From Protaetiibacter mangrovi (lineage in GTDB: Bacteria > Actinomycetota > Actinomycetes > Actinomycetales > Microbacteriaceae), in NCBI RefSeq assembly GCF_024752305.1, contig NZ_JANTHX010000005.1, forward strand, positions 337,050 through 401,049: a stretch of 64,000 nt of DNA. The letters are read 5' to 3'. This document shows, one piece after another, positions 34,972-43,528 of the stretch. The position numbers were made by a program, and so were the translations under genes. Each line of letters starts with the position of its first letter. Position 1 is the stretch's first letter. The notes below the pieces were generated by a model that was given only the letters and a program-made list of their open reading frames with translations, was not told the DNA's origin and made no database searches.

Positions 34972-36162
34972 ATGCGGATGCGGGCGGCGGGGCTCGCGGC
35001 GACCGTCCTGGCCGCCGCGGCGCTCGCCGCCTGCGCCCCCTCGCCGGCGCCCGTCTCGGCCGCGCCGCCGCGCGCCTGGCAGCCGTCGGTCGCGCCCGCG
35101 GCCGTGGATCCGGATGCGACGTACGTCGAGGCCCGCCTCGCCGACATGACGACGCTGGAGCGCGCCGAGAGCGTCATCATGGTGCGCATCCCGAGCACCG
35201 ATCCGGCGACGGCGCGGGCCGCGGTCGCGGCATCCGGGGTCGGCGGCGTGATCCTGCTCGGAAGCGACACGCGGTACTCGCCCGCCGTCTCGGCCGCGCT
35301 GACCGGGGCGCTCACGACGGACCCGGGGCTGCCGCCGCTCACCGCCGTCGACCAGGAGGGCGGCACGGTGGCGCGCCTCGACGACCCGGGTCCGAGCGCC
35401 CCCGCGCTCGGACGGATGCCGCCCGAGGCGACGCGTGCGGCGGTCGCCGACCGGGCGCGGCTGGTGGCATCCGGAGGCTTCGACGTGAACTTCGGCATCG
35501 TCGCGGATGCGACCGCCGATCCGGGCTCGTTCATCGCGCCGCGGGTGTTCGGGGGCGACCCCGCATCCGTGTCGGCGCGCGTGGCGCAGGCGGTCGCGGG
35601 GGAGCACGGCATCGTGTTCTCGACGCTCAAGCACTTCCCCGGCCACGGCGCGGTCGCGGGCGACTCCCACCAGCTCATCCCGTCGACCTCGATGAGCCTC
35701 GAGCAGTGGCGGGCGACGCAGGCGCCGCCGTTCGAGGCGGGCATCGCCGCGGGCGCGGAGCTCGTGATGGTGGGGCACCTGCGCTACACCGCGGTCGACC
35801 AGGCGCCCGCCTCGCTCTCGCCCGCCTGGTACCGCATCCTGCGGGAGGACCTCGGCTTCGACGGCGTCATCGTCACCGATTCGCTCAGCATGCTGCAGGC
35901 CGGCGGCGAGCCGGCGCTCGTGGATCCCGCCGCGAACGGGGCGGCGGCGCTCGCCGCGGGCGCCGACCTGCTGCTCTACGCCGGCCCGGTCGACCCGGCC
36001 GCCGTCGCGGCCCGCATCGCGCAGCAGGTCGCCGACGGCACGATCCCGGCCTCGCGCCTGGAGGACGCCGCCCGCCGGGTGCTCGAGCTGCGCCGCGCAT
36101 CCGCCTCCTCCGACACCCCCTACGTGCGGTGTTCCGGGGCGTGTGCGGTGGCCGCGAGCTGA
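34972..36162 (+). CDS. Glycoside hydrolase family 3 lipoprotein, NagZ-like
   Basis: A 396-residue exported lipoprotein (C21 in LAAC) with a single GH3 catalytic barrel. The KHFPGHGAVAGDSH motif carries the D231-H233 acid/base dyad diagnostic of beta-N-acetylglucosaminidases of the NagZ group, and D303 in VIVTDSLSM is the nucleophile. It probably trims peptidoglycan or N-acetylglucosaminides outside the membrane. It has its own leaderless promoter (TACGCT at 34960-34965, 6 nt before the ATG), so despite lying 23 bp behind the sugar operon it is likely expressed independently. Confidence 0.9.
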   Translation: MRMRAAGLAATVLAAAALAACAPSPAPVSAAPPRAWQPSVAPAAVDPDATYVEARLADMTTLERAESVIMVRIPSTDPATARAAVAASGVGGVILLGSDTRYSPAVSAALTGALTTDPGLPPLTAVDQEGGTVARLDDPGPSAPALGRMPPEATRAAVADRARLVASGGFDVNFGIVADATADPGSFIAPRVFGGDPASVSARVAQAVAGEHGIVFSTLKHFPGHGAVAGDSHQLIPSTSMSLEQWRATQAPPFEAGIAAGAELVMVGHLRYTAVDQAPASLSPAWYRILREDLGFDGVIVTDSLSMLQAGGEPALVDPAANGAAALAAGADLLLYAGPVDPAAVAARIAQQVADGTIPASRLEDAARRVLELRRASASSDTPYVRCSGACAVAAS

Positions 36163-36193
36163 CGCGGCTCCGGCCTCCCGGGTTGCGCGCGGC

Positions 36194-37270
36194 TCAGCCG
36201 ACCTCGATCGGGGAGCCGAGGAAGCGCCCGTAGCGGCGCATCGCGGAGGCGAAACCGCGCTCGGTCGCGGCGGGCAGCGGCGCGAACGGCAGCGGGGTGG
36301 CCCGGACGGTTCGGCGGTTGCGGTCGCGCGTCCAGGTGCCGACGACCTCGCCGCGCGCGACGAGCGTCGGCAGGAACATGCCGTTGCCGCCCGGCACGAT
36401 GCGGTCGGCGTGCTCGGGGGGCAGCGCGGCGGCCCGGTCGGCGTAGCCGAGCAGGTACTCGTCGAAGCCCGGCAGTGCGTGCACCCGGTCGGCGAGCGGT
36501 TCGAGCCCGGGCCGCATGAGGTACTCGACACCGTCGACCTCGAGCGCGTCGAGCCGGTCGCGCACGCGCGCGACGGCTGCGCGCACCGGCGTGAGGGGCA
36601 GTCCCGACCACCAGGCGAGGTCGGGCACGGATGCGGGGCCGTGGCCCGTGAAGTACCGCAGGGCGAGCTCGTCGAGGGCGGCGTCGGGGTCGAGTCGGCG
36701 CGGATGCGGCACGTGCTCGTCGAGCAGGGCGTACTCCGTGCGCCCCGAGAGCACGATGAGCCCGGTGTGCGCGAGGTTGCCGAGCAGGTGCGCGCCGCGC
36801 TGGCCCTCGGTGCCCACGCCGCCCGCGTGGAACGCCTCCAGCAGCTCCGCCCGATCGGCGCGTCCGCCGCCGCCCAGCCGTTCGCGCGCGATCGCGGCGG
36901 CGCGCGCGAAGTCGGCGTCGTCGAGCCCGAGCTGCCGGTGCCGGCCCGCGGCGCCGCGCACGGTGCGCTCGCCGGTGAGCGACAGCATCCATCCGAGATC
37001 CTCCGCGGCCACCAGGTGCAGGGTGCCGCGCAGCGGCCAGGAGCGCACGAGCGCTCCGGATGCGTGGGCCGCCTCGACGTCGGCCTCGGTCGCGGATGCG
37101 GTGCGCAGCCCCGCCGACCAGAGCACGCCGAGGTAGTCCTGCCCCTGGAGGGCGAGCATCGCGCGCACCGCCTCGACCGGGTCGGCCGCGCGAGGTTCGG
37201 CGATCCCCTGGGCGGCGAGGCGCAGACCCGTCAGGTGACGGCGGTCGCGGGCGGAGGGGCGGGTGGTCAC
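36194..37270 (-). CDS. Winged-helix DNA-binding domain protein (HTH_42/YcaQ family)
   Basis: The 358-residue protein matches the HTH_42 family: RLAAQGI near the N-terminus, ALQGQDYLGVLWSAGLR, LVRSWPLRGTLHLVAAEDL (about residues 75-95) and HALPGFDEYLLGY in the C-terminal half. Some members (YcaQ, AlkX) are DNA glycosylases that act on alkylated or cross-linked bases, so a DNA repair role is possible. No signal or membrane segment. A CAGACT box 6 nt before the GTG resembles the leaderless promoters of the region with one changed base. It converges with the GH3 gene. Confidence 0.82.
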   Translation of the reverse strand: MTTRPSARDRRHLTGLRLAAQGIAEPRAADPVEAVRAMLALQGQDYLGVLWSAGLRTASATEADVEAAHASGALVRSWPLRGTLHLVAAEDLGWMLSLTGERTVRGAAGRHRQLGLDDADFARAAAIARERLGGGGRADRAELLEAFHAGGVGTEGQRGAHLLGNLAHTGLIVLSGRTEYALLDEHVPHPRRLDPDAALDELALRYFTGHGPASVPDLAWWSGLPLTPVRAAVARVRDRLDALEVDGVEYLMRPGLEPLADRVHALPGFDEYLLGYADRAAALPPEHADRIVPGGNGMFLPTLVARGEVVGTWTRDRNRRTVRATPLPFAPLPAATERGFASAMRRYGRFLGSPIEVG

Positions 37271-37300
37271 CCGGCCAGTCTGCCGCGTGCCGCCGACGGG

Positions 37301-37591
37301 CTACTCGTCGAGCGCGAGCGTGGGCAGCTGCACGTCGGGCGCCGTGTCGACGACAGTGACCACCTCGACGTCCGCGTCGGCGGCCGGGGCGGTCGCCGCG
37401 GCGGGCGCCACCGCGAGGGCCGAGACGCCGAGCGCCGCGGCCGCTCCGGTCAGGGCCAGCAGCGCACCCCCGGCGAGCGCGGGGCGCGGGGCGAGCCGCC
37501 GCGCGCGGTGCAGCACCACGAGGGCGCTCACGACGGCGGTGAGGGCCGCCGCGGCGAGCGCGACGATCAGCAGGGTGAGCAGCCCGGGCAT
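37301..37591 (-). CDS. Small membrane protein of unknown function
   Basis: A 96-residue protein with two hydrophobic helices (about residues 3-25 and 42-65) joined by a basic loop (HRARRLAPRP), and an acidic, valine-rich C-terminal tail likely outside the membrane. GAAGGA stands about 8 nt before the ATG. No family recognised. It lies 30 bp from the start of the winged-helix gene, on the same strand and upstream of it, so the two may be co-transcribed. Confidence 0.6.
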   Translation of the reverse strand: MPGLLTLLIVALAAAALTAVVSALVVLHRARRLAPRPALAGGALLALTGAAAALGVSALAVAPAAATAPAADADVEVVTVVDTAPDVQLPTLALDE

Positions 37592-37660
37592 GCCGCGATC
37601 CTTCGGGTGGGATGGGCCGGTGGGGGAGCCGGCCCTGGGGGGTGGCTTCACGCTAGCAGT

Positions 37661-37674
37661 CCCCCGTCCGGGGG
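37661..37674 (-). terminator. Short hairpin after the App1-type gene
   Basis: CCCCCG and CGGGGG pair directly. A weak terminator candidate just downstream of the App1-type gene. Confidence 0.35.
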
Positions 37675-37689
37675 GCAACGGATCGCGGG

Positions 37690-38742
37690 CTACGCGCGGG
37701 GGGTCTCGAGCAGGCCGAGCGCGGTGAGCTGACCGGCCAGCTCCGCCCCGTCCACCCCGTACACCCACGGCGCCGCGCCCTCGTGGGTCTCGCGGGGCGA
37801 GCGCCCCCCGGAGAACACGGCCTCGCCGGGGGTGAGCTCGCGGATCGCGACCGCCGCGACGTTCCCGGGATGGGCGTCCGCGAACTCGCGATAGCGCTCC
37901 TCGTCGTGCTGGCCGTCGTCGCCGATGAGCAGCCAGCGCACGCCGGGGAACTCGGCGGCGAGCCGGGCCAGGCTCGCCTTCTTGTGCTCCTGTCCGCTGC
38001 GGAACCACCGGTCGGTCGTCGGACCCCAGTCGGTGAGGAGGAAGGTCCCCCGCGGGAAGAGGTGGCGCGACAGGAAGCGGTCGAGCGTGGTGACGATGTT
38101 CCAGGCGCCGGTCGAGAGGTAGATGACGGGGCTGCCCGGATGCGCCGCGGTGAGGCGGTCGTAGAGCACCGACATCCCCGGCACGGGGCGGCGGGCGTGC
38201 TCGTTGAGGACGAAGGTGTTCCAGGCGGCGAGCAGCGGATGCGGCAGCGCCGTCACCATCACGGTGTCGTCGACGTCCGACACCACCCCGAAGTCGACGT
38301 CCTCGTCGACGACGAAGACGGGGGCCTCGATCGCGTCCGACCCCTCGAGCGTCAGCAGCATCGAGCCCCAGCCGGCCGGGATGCGCGCCTCGACGCGGGA
38401 GTCGATCACCCCGCCGCGGTCGGCGTGGATGACGTGCTCCGATCCACCGGCCCGCACGTGGATCTCGGCGTCGCGCACCGGGATGCTCGTGAAGCTGCGC
38501 CACCCCCGGATGCTGGTGTACCGGTCGGGTGCGCGGCGGCCCGGGCGCACCAGCACGACGCGGCCGAGGACGCGCAGCCAGCCGTCGCCTCCGTACCCGG
38601 GGAACGGCACGATCGTGGGGACCAGCCCCCGGCGCCGACCGTTGCGCTCGCGGAGGCGATGGACGGCGTCCTCGATGCGCGCGGCGAGGTGCACACGGGG
38701 GCTCTCCGCGTCCGCGGACGAGGCCTCGGCGCGGGACTCCAT
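37690..38742 (-). CDS. App1-type phosphatidate phosphatase (DUF2183)
   Basis: A 350-residue protein. The C-terminal half is the App1 catalytic domain with the HAD-type motif VVSDVDDTVMVT (about residues 152-163), PGMSVLYDRL, VIYLSTGAWNI and LLTDWGPTTDRWFR, and later WLLIGDDGQHDEERY. Known members remove phosphate from phosphatidic acid. The N-terminal half is a beta-rich domain that precedes this motif in bacterial homologues. I use ATG 38742, with GGGGAG just before it; an upstream in-frame start adds 13 residues without family support. It is divergent from the TetR gene. Confidence 0.85.
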   Translation of the reverse strand: MESRAEASSADAESPRVHLAARIEDAVHRLRERNGRRRGLVPTIVPFPGYGGDGWLRVLGRVVLVRPGRRAPDRYTSIRGWRSFTSIPVRDAEIHVRAGGSEHVIHADRGGVIDSRVEARIPAGWGSMLLTLEGSDAIEAPVFVVDEDVDFGVVSDVDDTVMVTALPHPLLAAWNTFVLNEHARRPVPGMSVLYDRLTAAHPGSPVIYLSTGAWNIVTTLDRFLSRHLFPRGTFLLTDWGPTTDRWFRSGQEHKKASLARLAAEFPGVRWLLIGDDGQHDEERYREFADAHPGNVAAVAIRELTPGEAVFSGGRSPRETHEGAAPWVYGVDGAELAGQLTALGLLETPRA

Positions 38743-38769
38743 GCTCCCCAGTGTGTCACGGCCGTTCCC

Positions 38770-38800
38770 AGCCCCGACCAAGGTGCAGTCGGGCTACAAT
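38770..38800 (+). promoter_or_regulatory. TetR gene promoter with possible operator
   Basis: TACAAT (38795-38800) is a strong -10. AGCCCCGAC (38770-38778) and GTCGGGCT (38788-38795) form an imperfect inverted repeat running into it, a plausible TetR binding site between the divergent genes. Confidence 0.45.
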
Positions 38801-38825
38801 CACCGCAACGACGGAGGAGTGACCT

Positions 38826-39476
38826 GTGCCCGACACCCTGGCCGCCGCTCGCGACATCCACGCGAGCCTGATCCGGAACGAGCCTATGCAGGCGCGCAGC
38901 ACAGCGCGCCTCGCAGCCCTGCTCGACGCGGCCGCCGCCGTGGTCGACGAGATCGGCTACGAGCGCCTGACGACCGCGATGGTCGCCGACGGCGCGGGCG
39001 CGTCCATCGGCACGGTGTACCGCTACTTCCCCGATCGCATCGCGGTGCTGCAGAGCCTCGCCGCGCGCAACGAGGAGCGCATCATCCACCGCGTGACCGA
39101 CGCGATGGCCGACCCGGCCCACGGGGACTGGCTCGACGCGCTCGCGGCCACCTTCGACGTGCTCGTGGCCTTCTTCCGCGAGGAGCCCGGCTTCGCCTCG
39201 CTCCGGCTCGGCGACGTGCTCGACCTGCGCCCGGCGGAGGGCACGCTCCGCAACGCGGTGATGTCCGACGCCATCTACGACGCCCTCATCGAACGCTTCG
39301 ACCTCGACGACGACCCGCGCGTGCGCTTCGGCTTCCAGGTGGCGATCGAGGCCACCGACGCGCTCGTGTCCCGGGCGTTCGCCCGCGACCCGCAGGGCGA
39401 CCCCCAGCTGCTCGAGGCCACCCGTCGCGCGGCGCGCGACATCCTCTCGGACTACCTCCCGATCCCGCGCCGCTGA
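38826..39476 (+). CDS. TetR-family transcriptional regulator
   Basis: A 216-residue regulator. The helix-turn-helix lies at about residues 24-70 (LLDAAAAVVDEIGYERLTTA, then GASIGTVYRYFPDR). The C-terminal half is a helical ligand-binding domain without a recognisable ligand type. GGAGGAG lies 6 nt before the GTG. It is divergent from the App1-type gene and upstream of the solute transporter, from which a strong terminator separates it; it may control itself, its divergent neighbour, or both. Confidence 0.9.
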   Translation: MPDTLAAARDIHASLIRNEPMQARSTARLAALLDAAAAVVDEIGYERLTTAMVADGAGASIGTVYRYFPDRIAVLQSLAARNEERIIHRVTDAMADPAHGDWLDALAATFDVLVAFFREEPGFASLRLGDVLDLRPAEGTLRNAVMSDAIYDALIERFDLDDDPRVRFGFQVAIEATDALVSRAFARDPQGDPQLLEATRRAARDILSDYLPIPRR

Positions 39477-39499
39477 CCCGGCCCGGATGATCGTCCGGA

Positions 39500-39535
39500 T
39501 CGCCCCCGATCGCGCGTCGTCGCGATCGGGGGCGA
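39500..39535 (+). terminator. Terminator of the TetR gene
   Basis: Perfect 15-bp stem (39500-39514 with 39521-39535), 6-nt loop, followed by TTCCTT. Confidence 0.9.
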
Positions 39536-39583
39536 TTCCTTAACGATCCGTCATCGGCCCGAGCCAGCGTCGGGGGCGCCCCA

Positions 39584-39589
39584 TACGGT
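39584..39589 (+). promoter_or_regulatory. -10 box (TACGGT) of the compatible-solute transporter operon
   Basis: TACGGT predicts a start near 39596 and a 42-nt leader containing the CGGAGGGG ribosome-binding site at 39625-39632. Confidence 0.5.
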
Positions 39590-39637
39590 TGAGTGGTGGT
39601 GGAGTCGGCGCCCCCGCGTCGGCACGGAGGGGCGAGC

Positions 39638-40459
39638 ATGATCGAGTTCCGTTCGGTGACGAAGAGATTCCCCGACGGCACCGTGGCGGTCGACGACTTC
39701 AGTCTCGTGATCCCGGCGCGCAAGACGACGGTGCTCGTCGGGTCGTCGGGCAGCGGCAAGACCACGCTGCTGCGCATGATCAACCGGATGGTCGACCCCA
39801 CCTCGGGCGAGATCCTCATCGACGACGAGAGCGTGCACGACCGCGACCCCGTGAAACTGCGTCGCAGCATCGGCTACGTCATGCAGAACGGCGGGCTGCT
39901 GCCGCACCTGACCGTGATCGACAACGTCGCGACCGTCCCGGTGCTCACCGGGGTGCCGCGCCAGCGCGCGCGCGAGCAGGCGCTCGAACTCCTCGACACC
40001 GTCGGCCTCGACCGCTCCCTCGCGAAGCGCTACCCGAGCCAGCTCTCGGGCGGGCAGCAGCAGCGGGTCGGCGTCGCGCGCGGGCTCGCGGCCGATCCGA
40101 ACATCCTGCTCATGGACGAGCCGTTCGGCGCCGTCGATCCGATCGTGCGGGCCGAGCTGCAGCAGGAGACGATCCGGCTGCAGCAGGAGCTCGACAAGAC
40201 CGTGGTCTTCGTCACCCACGACATCGACGAGGCCTTCCTGCTGGGCGACCAGGTGGTGATCCTCGAGAAGGGTGCCCAGATCGCCCAGATCGGCTCGCCG
40301 TCCGAGATCACCGAGGCCCCCGCGAGCGAGTTCGTGGCCTCGTTCATCGGAACCGAACGTGGAACCCGTGCCCTGCACGCCAAGCGCACCGGCGCCGGCA
40401 CGGTGCTCGTCGACGCCGCGGGTCGCACGCAGGGCGTGCTCGTCGAAGGCGACGCATGA
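39638..40459 (+). CDS. Glycine betaine/choline-type ABC transporter ATPase (OpuCA/ProV-like)
   Basis: ATP-hydrolysing subunit, 273 residues. Walker A VGSSGSGKTTLL (about residues 34-45), Q-loop MQNGGLLPHLT, signature LSGGQQQR, Walker B LLMDEPFGAVDP and H-loop FVTHDIDEA are intact. The sequence after the ATPase core is only about 40 residues, so the two CBS domains that sense ionic strength in classical OpuCA are missing. ATG 39638 is chosen because GGAGG precedes it; GTG codons at 39593 and 39596 lie at the predicted transcription start and add an unlikely N-terminus. Confidence 0.9.
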   Translation: MIEFRSVTKRFPDGTVAVDDFSLVIPARKTTVLVGSSGSGKTTLLRMINRMVDPTSGEILIDDESVHDRDPVKLRRSIGYVMQNGGLLPHLTVIDNVATVPVLTGVPRQRAREQALELLDTVGLDRSLAKRYPSQLSGGQQQRVGVARGLAADPNILLMDEPFGAVDPIVRAELQQETIRLQQELDKTVVFVTHDIDEAFLLGDQVVILEKGAQIAQIGSPSEITEAPASEFVASFIGTERGTRALHAKRTGAGTVLVDAAGRTQGVLVEGDA

Positions 40460-41139
40460 CCTGGGTGCTCGACAACCTCGACCTGATCGCGGCGCTCACG
40501 CTCGAGCACCTGCGGCAGTGCCTGTTGCCGATCCTGCTCGGTTTCGTGCTGGCGATCCCGCTCGGCTGGGTCGCGTTCCGCTTCCGACTCACGCGCGGGC
40601 TCGTGCTGACCGTGACCGGGCTGCTCTACACGATCCCGTCGCTCGCGCTGTTCGCGATCCTGCCGACGGTGCTCGGCATCCGCTTCCTCTCCGAGGCGAA
40701 CCTCGTGATCGCGCTCACGATCTATGCCGTGGCGATCATGGCCCGCTCGATCTCGGATGCGCTGGGCTCGGTCGACCCCGCCGTGCGCCAGGCCGCGACG
40801 GCGGTGGGCTACGGTCCGTGGCGGCGGTTCTGGACGGTCGAGTTCCCGCTCGCGGGGCCGGTGATCCTCGCCGGGCTCCGCGTGGCCGCGGTGTCGACGA
40901 TCGCGCTCGCGACGGTCGGCATCCTGATCGGCGTCGAGAACCTCGGCTACCTGTTCACGAACGGGTTGCAGCGGCGCATCATCCCCGAGGTGTTCGCCGG
41001 GGTGATCGCGGTGATGCTCGTGGCGCTCGTGATCGACGCGCTGCTGGTGCTGGCGGGGCGCCTGCTCATGCCCTGGGCGCCGCGACGCACCGCGGGTCGG
41101 CGCCGGCGCCTCGCCCTGCGTCTGGGGGAGGCGGCATGA
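40456..41139 (+). CDS. Compatible-solute ABC transporter permease (OpuCB-like)
   Basis: A 227-residue membrane subunit with about five or six helices and the family signature LLYTIPSLALFAILPTVLGI, then VDPAVRQAATAVGYGPWRRF as EAA loop. Start overlaps the ATPase stop as ATGA. With the second permease it forms the channel for glycine betaine, choline or a similar osmoprotectant. Confidence 0.9.
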   Translation: MTWVLDNLDLIAALTLEHLRQCLLPILLGFVLAIPLGWVAFRFRLTRGLVLTVTGLLYTIPSLALFAILPTVLGIRFLSEANLVIALTIYAVAIMARSISDALGSVDPAVRQAATAVGYGPWRRFWTVEFPLAGPVILAGLRVAAVSTIALATVGILIGVENLGYLFTNGLQRRIIPEVFAGVIAVMLVALVIDALLVLAGRLLMPWAPRRTAGRRRRLALRLGEAA

Positions 41140-41870
41140 ACCTCTTCGCCGACGCCATCGCCTGGATCTTCGCGCCCGAGCGGCTCGAGGGCAGCGTGTC
41201 CCTTCCGCTCGCGATCGGCCAGCACCTCGCCTACACCTTCGTCTCGGTCGTCGTCGCCGCGCTCGTCGCCGTGCCGCTCGGCTGGGCGATCGGGCACACC
41301 GGTCGCGGTCGCGAGGTCGCCGTCGCGGTGTCGGGAGCCGCGCGTGCCGTGCCGTCGTTCGGGCTGCTCGTGCTCCTGGTGCTGATCTTCGGGGTGCTGC
41401 ACAAGCCCGAGGCCGCGGTCGTCTCCTTCGTGCTGCTCGCGATCCCCTCGATCCTCGCCGGCGCCTACTCGGGGTTCGAGGCCATCGATCGACGGGTCAT
41501 CGACGCGGGTCGCGCCATGGGCATGACCGAGTGGCAGATCCTGTGGCGCATCGAGGTGCCGCTCGGGCTGCCGCTGCTGATCGGCGGGTTGCGTTCCGCC
41601 ACGCTGCAGGTCGTCGCCACCGTCACGATCGCCGCCTACATCAACCTCGGCGGCGTGGGTTACTTCATCATCCAGGGTGTGCCGCTGCGCGACTTCACCC
41701 AGATCCTGGGCGGCGCCCTCGTCGTGGTCGCCCTCGCCCTCGTGCTCGACGGGCTGTTCGCCGTGCTGCAGCACCTCGTCGTCCCGCGTGGAGTCTCCGC
41801 GGGACGCACCCCCGATGTCCGCGCGACGCCGACCCGGCGCCGCGCGGTGGTGGAACCTGCCACCGAATGA
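41136..41870 (+). CDS. Compatible-solute ABC transporter permease (OpuCD-like)
   Basis: A 244-residue permease. AARAVPSFGLLVLLVLIFG and IDRRVIDAGRAMGMTEWQIL (EAA loop) are family signatures. ATGA overlap with the previous permease. The last 30 residues are an arginine-rich cytoplasmic tail. It partners the subunit encoded just upstream. Confidence 0.9.
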   Translation: MNLFADAIAWIFAPERLEGSVSLPLAIGQHLAYTFVSVVVAALVAVPLGWAIGHTGRGREVAVAVSGAARAVPSFGLLVLLVLIFGVLHKPEAAVVSFVLLAIPSILAGAYSGFEAIDRRVIDAGRAMGMTEWQILWRIEVPLGLPLLIGGLRSATLQVVATVTIAAYINLGGVGYFIIQGVPLRDFTQILGGALVVVALALVLDGLFAVLQHLVVPRGVSAGRTPDVRATPTRRRAVVEPATE

Positions 41871-41887
41871 AGAGAAGAGAGAACGTG

Positions 41888-42805
41888 ATGTTCACAGCAC
41901 GGAACAAGGGCCGGCTCGCACTCGGTGCGGTCGTGGTTGGGGCGGCATTGGCCCTTTCAGGGTGTGCCTCCGGGGATCCCCTCGACTCGGGCGGCACGGA
42001 TACCGGTTCGGGCAGCAGCGACACGATCGTCATCGGGTCGCAGGCGTACTACTCGAACGAGATCATCGCCGAGATCTACGCGCAGGCGCTCGAGAACGCC
42101 GGCTACACCGTCGAGCGCAACTTCAACATCGGTCAGCGCGACGCCTACCTCCCCTCGCTCGAGGACGGCACCATCGACCTGTTCCCGGAGTACACGGGCA
42201 ACCTGCTGCAGTACTACGAGCCCGACACGACGGCGACCACCTCCGACGACGTCTACGCGGCCCTGAAGGACGCGCTGCCCGACGGCCTCACGGTGCTCGA
42301 CCAGTCGCCCGCGACCGACCAGGACTCGTACAACGTCACCAAGGCTTTCGCCGACCAGTACGGCCTGACGAGCCTCGACGACCTCGCCTCGGTCGACGTC
42401 CCGCTCATCCTGGGCGGTGCACCCGAGCTCGAAGAGCGTCCGTACGGCCCGACGGGCCTCAAGAGCCTCTACGGCGTCGACGTGCAGTTCCAGGCGACGG
42501 GCGACACCACCGTGGAGGACCTGGTGGCCGGCACGGTCAACATCGCCAACGTCTACAGCGCAGACCCGCGCATCCAGACGGAGGACCTGGTGACCCTGGA
42601 CGACCCGAAGGGCCTGTTCCTGGCATCCAACGTCGTGCCGCTCGTGAACGCCGACATCGCGGACGAGATCGCCGACATCATCAACGCGGTGAGCGCGAAG
42701 CTCACGCCCGCCGGCCTGATCGCCCTCAACGTGCGGTCCACCGTCGACCAGAAGTCGACGGATGCCATCGCCACACAGTGGCTGAACGGCCAGGGTCTGA
42801 TCTGA
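41888..42805 (+). CDS. Compatible-solute-binding lipoprotein (OpuCC/ProX-like)
   Basis: A 305-residue binding protein anchored by C26 of LSGC. VIGSQAYYSNEIIAEIYAQA, DLFPEYTGNLLQYY and LVAGTVNIANVYSADPRI are typical of the OpuAC/ProX-like family that binds quaternary ammonium compounds in an aromatic cage. It is the last gene of the four-gene operon, 17 bp after the second permease. An in-frame GTG one codon earlier cannot be excluded. Confidence 0.9.
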   Translation: MFTARNKGRLALGAVVVGAALALSGCASGDPLDSGGTDTGSGSSDTIVIGSQAYYSNEIIAEIYAQALENAGYTVERNFNIGQRDAYLPSLEDGTIDLFPEYTGNLLQYYEPDTTATTSDDVYAALKDALPDGLTVLDQSPATDQDSYNVTKAFADQYGLTSLDDLASVDVPLILGGAPELEERPYGPTGLKSLYGVDVQFQATGDTTVEDLVAGTVNIANVYSADPRIQTEDLVTLDDPKGLFLASNVVPLVNADIADEIADIINAVSAKLTPAGLIALNVRSTVDQKSTDAIATQWLNGQGLI

Positions 42806-42810
42806 CCGCG

Positions 42811-42850
42811 GGTGGCCGGGAGTCGTCGCACGCGGCGGCTTCCGGCCACC
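42811..42850. terminator. Terminator between the solute-binding protein gene and dedA
   Basis: GGTGGCCGG (42811-42819) pairs with CCGGCCACC (42842-42850). Located between convergent genes, it can serve both. Confidence 0.65.
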
Positions 42851-43528
42851 TCACTCCTGGGAGTCGGTCTCGTCCTCGGCGGGGTGCGCCCAATGGCGCG
42901 CCTCCGCGCGTTCCAGCAGCTTCTTGCCGACGACCACGGCGATCAGGAACACCGCGATGATGCCCACGAACACGTATCCCGCCCAGTGCAGCTGCTGGGA
43001 GAGCTCGCGGTAGGAGCCTGCCGCGACCGCCCCCACGGTCACATAGGCGGCGGCCCACAGCACGCAGGCGGGCGCCGTCCATGCGAGGAACCGGCGGTAG
43101 CTCATCGGGCTCATCCCCACCGTGAGCGGCACGAGCGAGTGCAGCACCGGCAGGAACCGCGACACGAACACCGCGATCCCGCCGCGGCGGTCGACGTAGC
43201 GTTCGGCGCGATGCCAGTTGTGCTCGCCGATGCGGCGGCCGAGACGCGAGTGCCGGATCCGGGGTCCGAAGTAGCGGCCGAGGGCGAAACCCACCGACTC
43301 CCCGCCGAGGGCGCCGACCACCACCACGACGAGCAGCGCCACGTATTCGGCGGGGCTGCCGATGGCGGTGGCCGACACGATGACGATCGTGTCGCCGGGC
43401 ACGACGAGGCCGACGAGCACCGAGGTCTCGAGGAACATCCCCACCCCGGCGAGCAGCGTGCGCAGCACCGGATCGACCGACTGCACGGCGTCGAGCAGCC
43501 AGGTGAGCGTGTCGGTGAACCAGTTCAC
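42851..43528 (-). CDS. DedA-family membrane protein
   Basis: A 225-residue inner-membrane protein with FLETSVLVGLVVPGDTIVIV near the N-terminus, the GALGGESVGFALGRYFG re-entrant segment and FVSRFLPVLHSLVPLTVGMS with the essential arginine and prolines of the DedA/SNARE-associated family. Such proteins recycle undecaprenyl phosphate or other lipids across the membrane. The GTG start overlaps the pabC stop by 4 bp, so it is co-translated with pabC, although the functions appear unrelated. Confidence 0.9.
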   Translation of the reverse strand: MNWFTDTLTWLLDAVQSVDPVLRTLLAGVGMFLETSVLVGLVVPGDTIVIVSATAIGSPAEYVALLVVVVVGALGGESVGFALGRYFGPRIRHSRLGRRIGEHNWHRAERYVDRRGGIAVFVSRFLPVLHSLVPLTVGMSPMSYRRFLAWTAPACVLWAAAYVTVGAVAAGSYRELSQQLHWAGYVFVGIIAVFLIAVVVGKKLLERAEARHWAHPAEDETDSQE

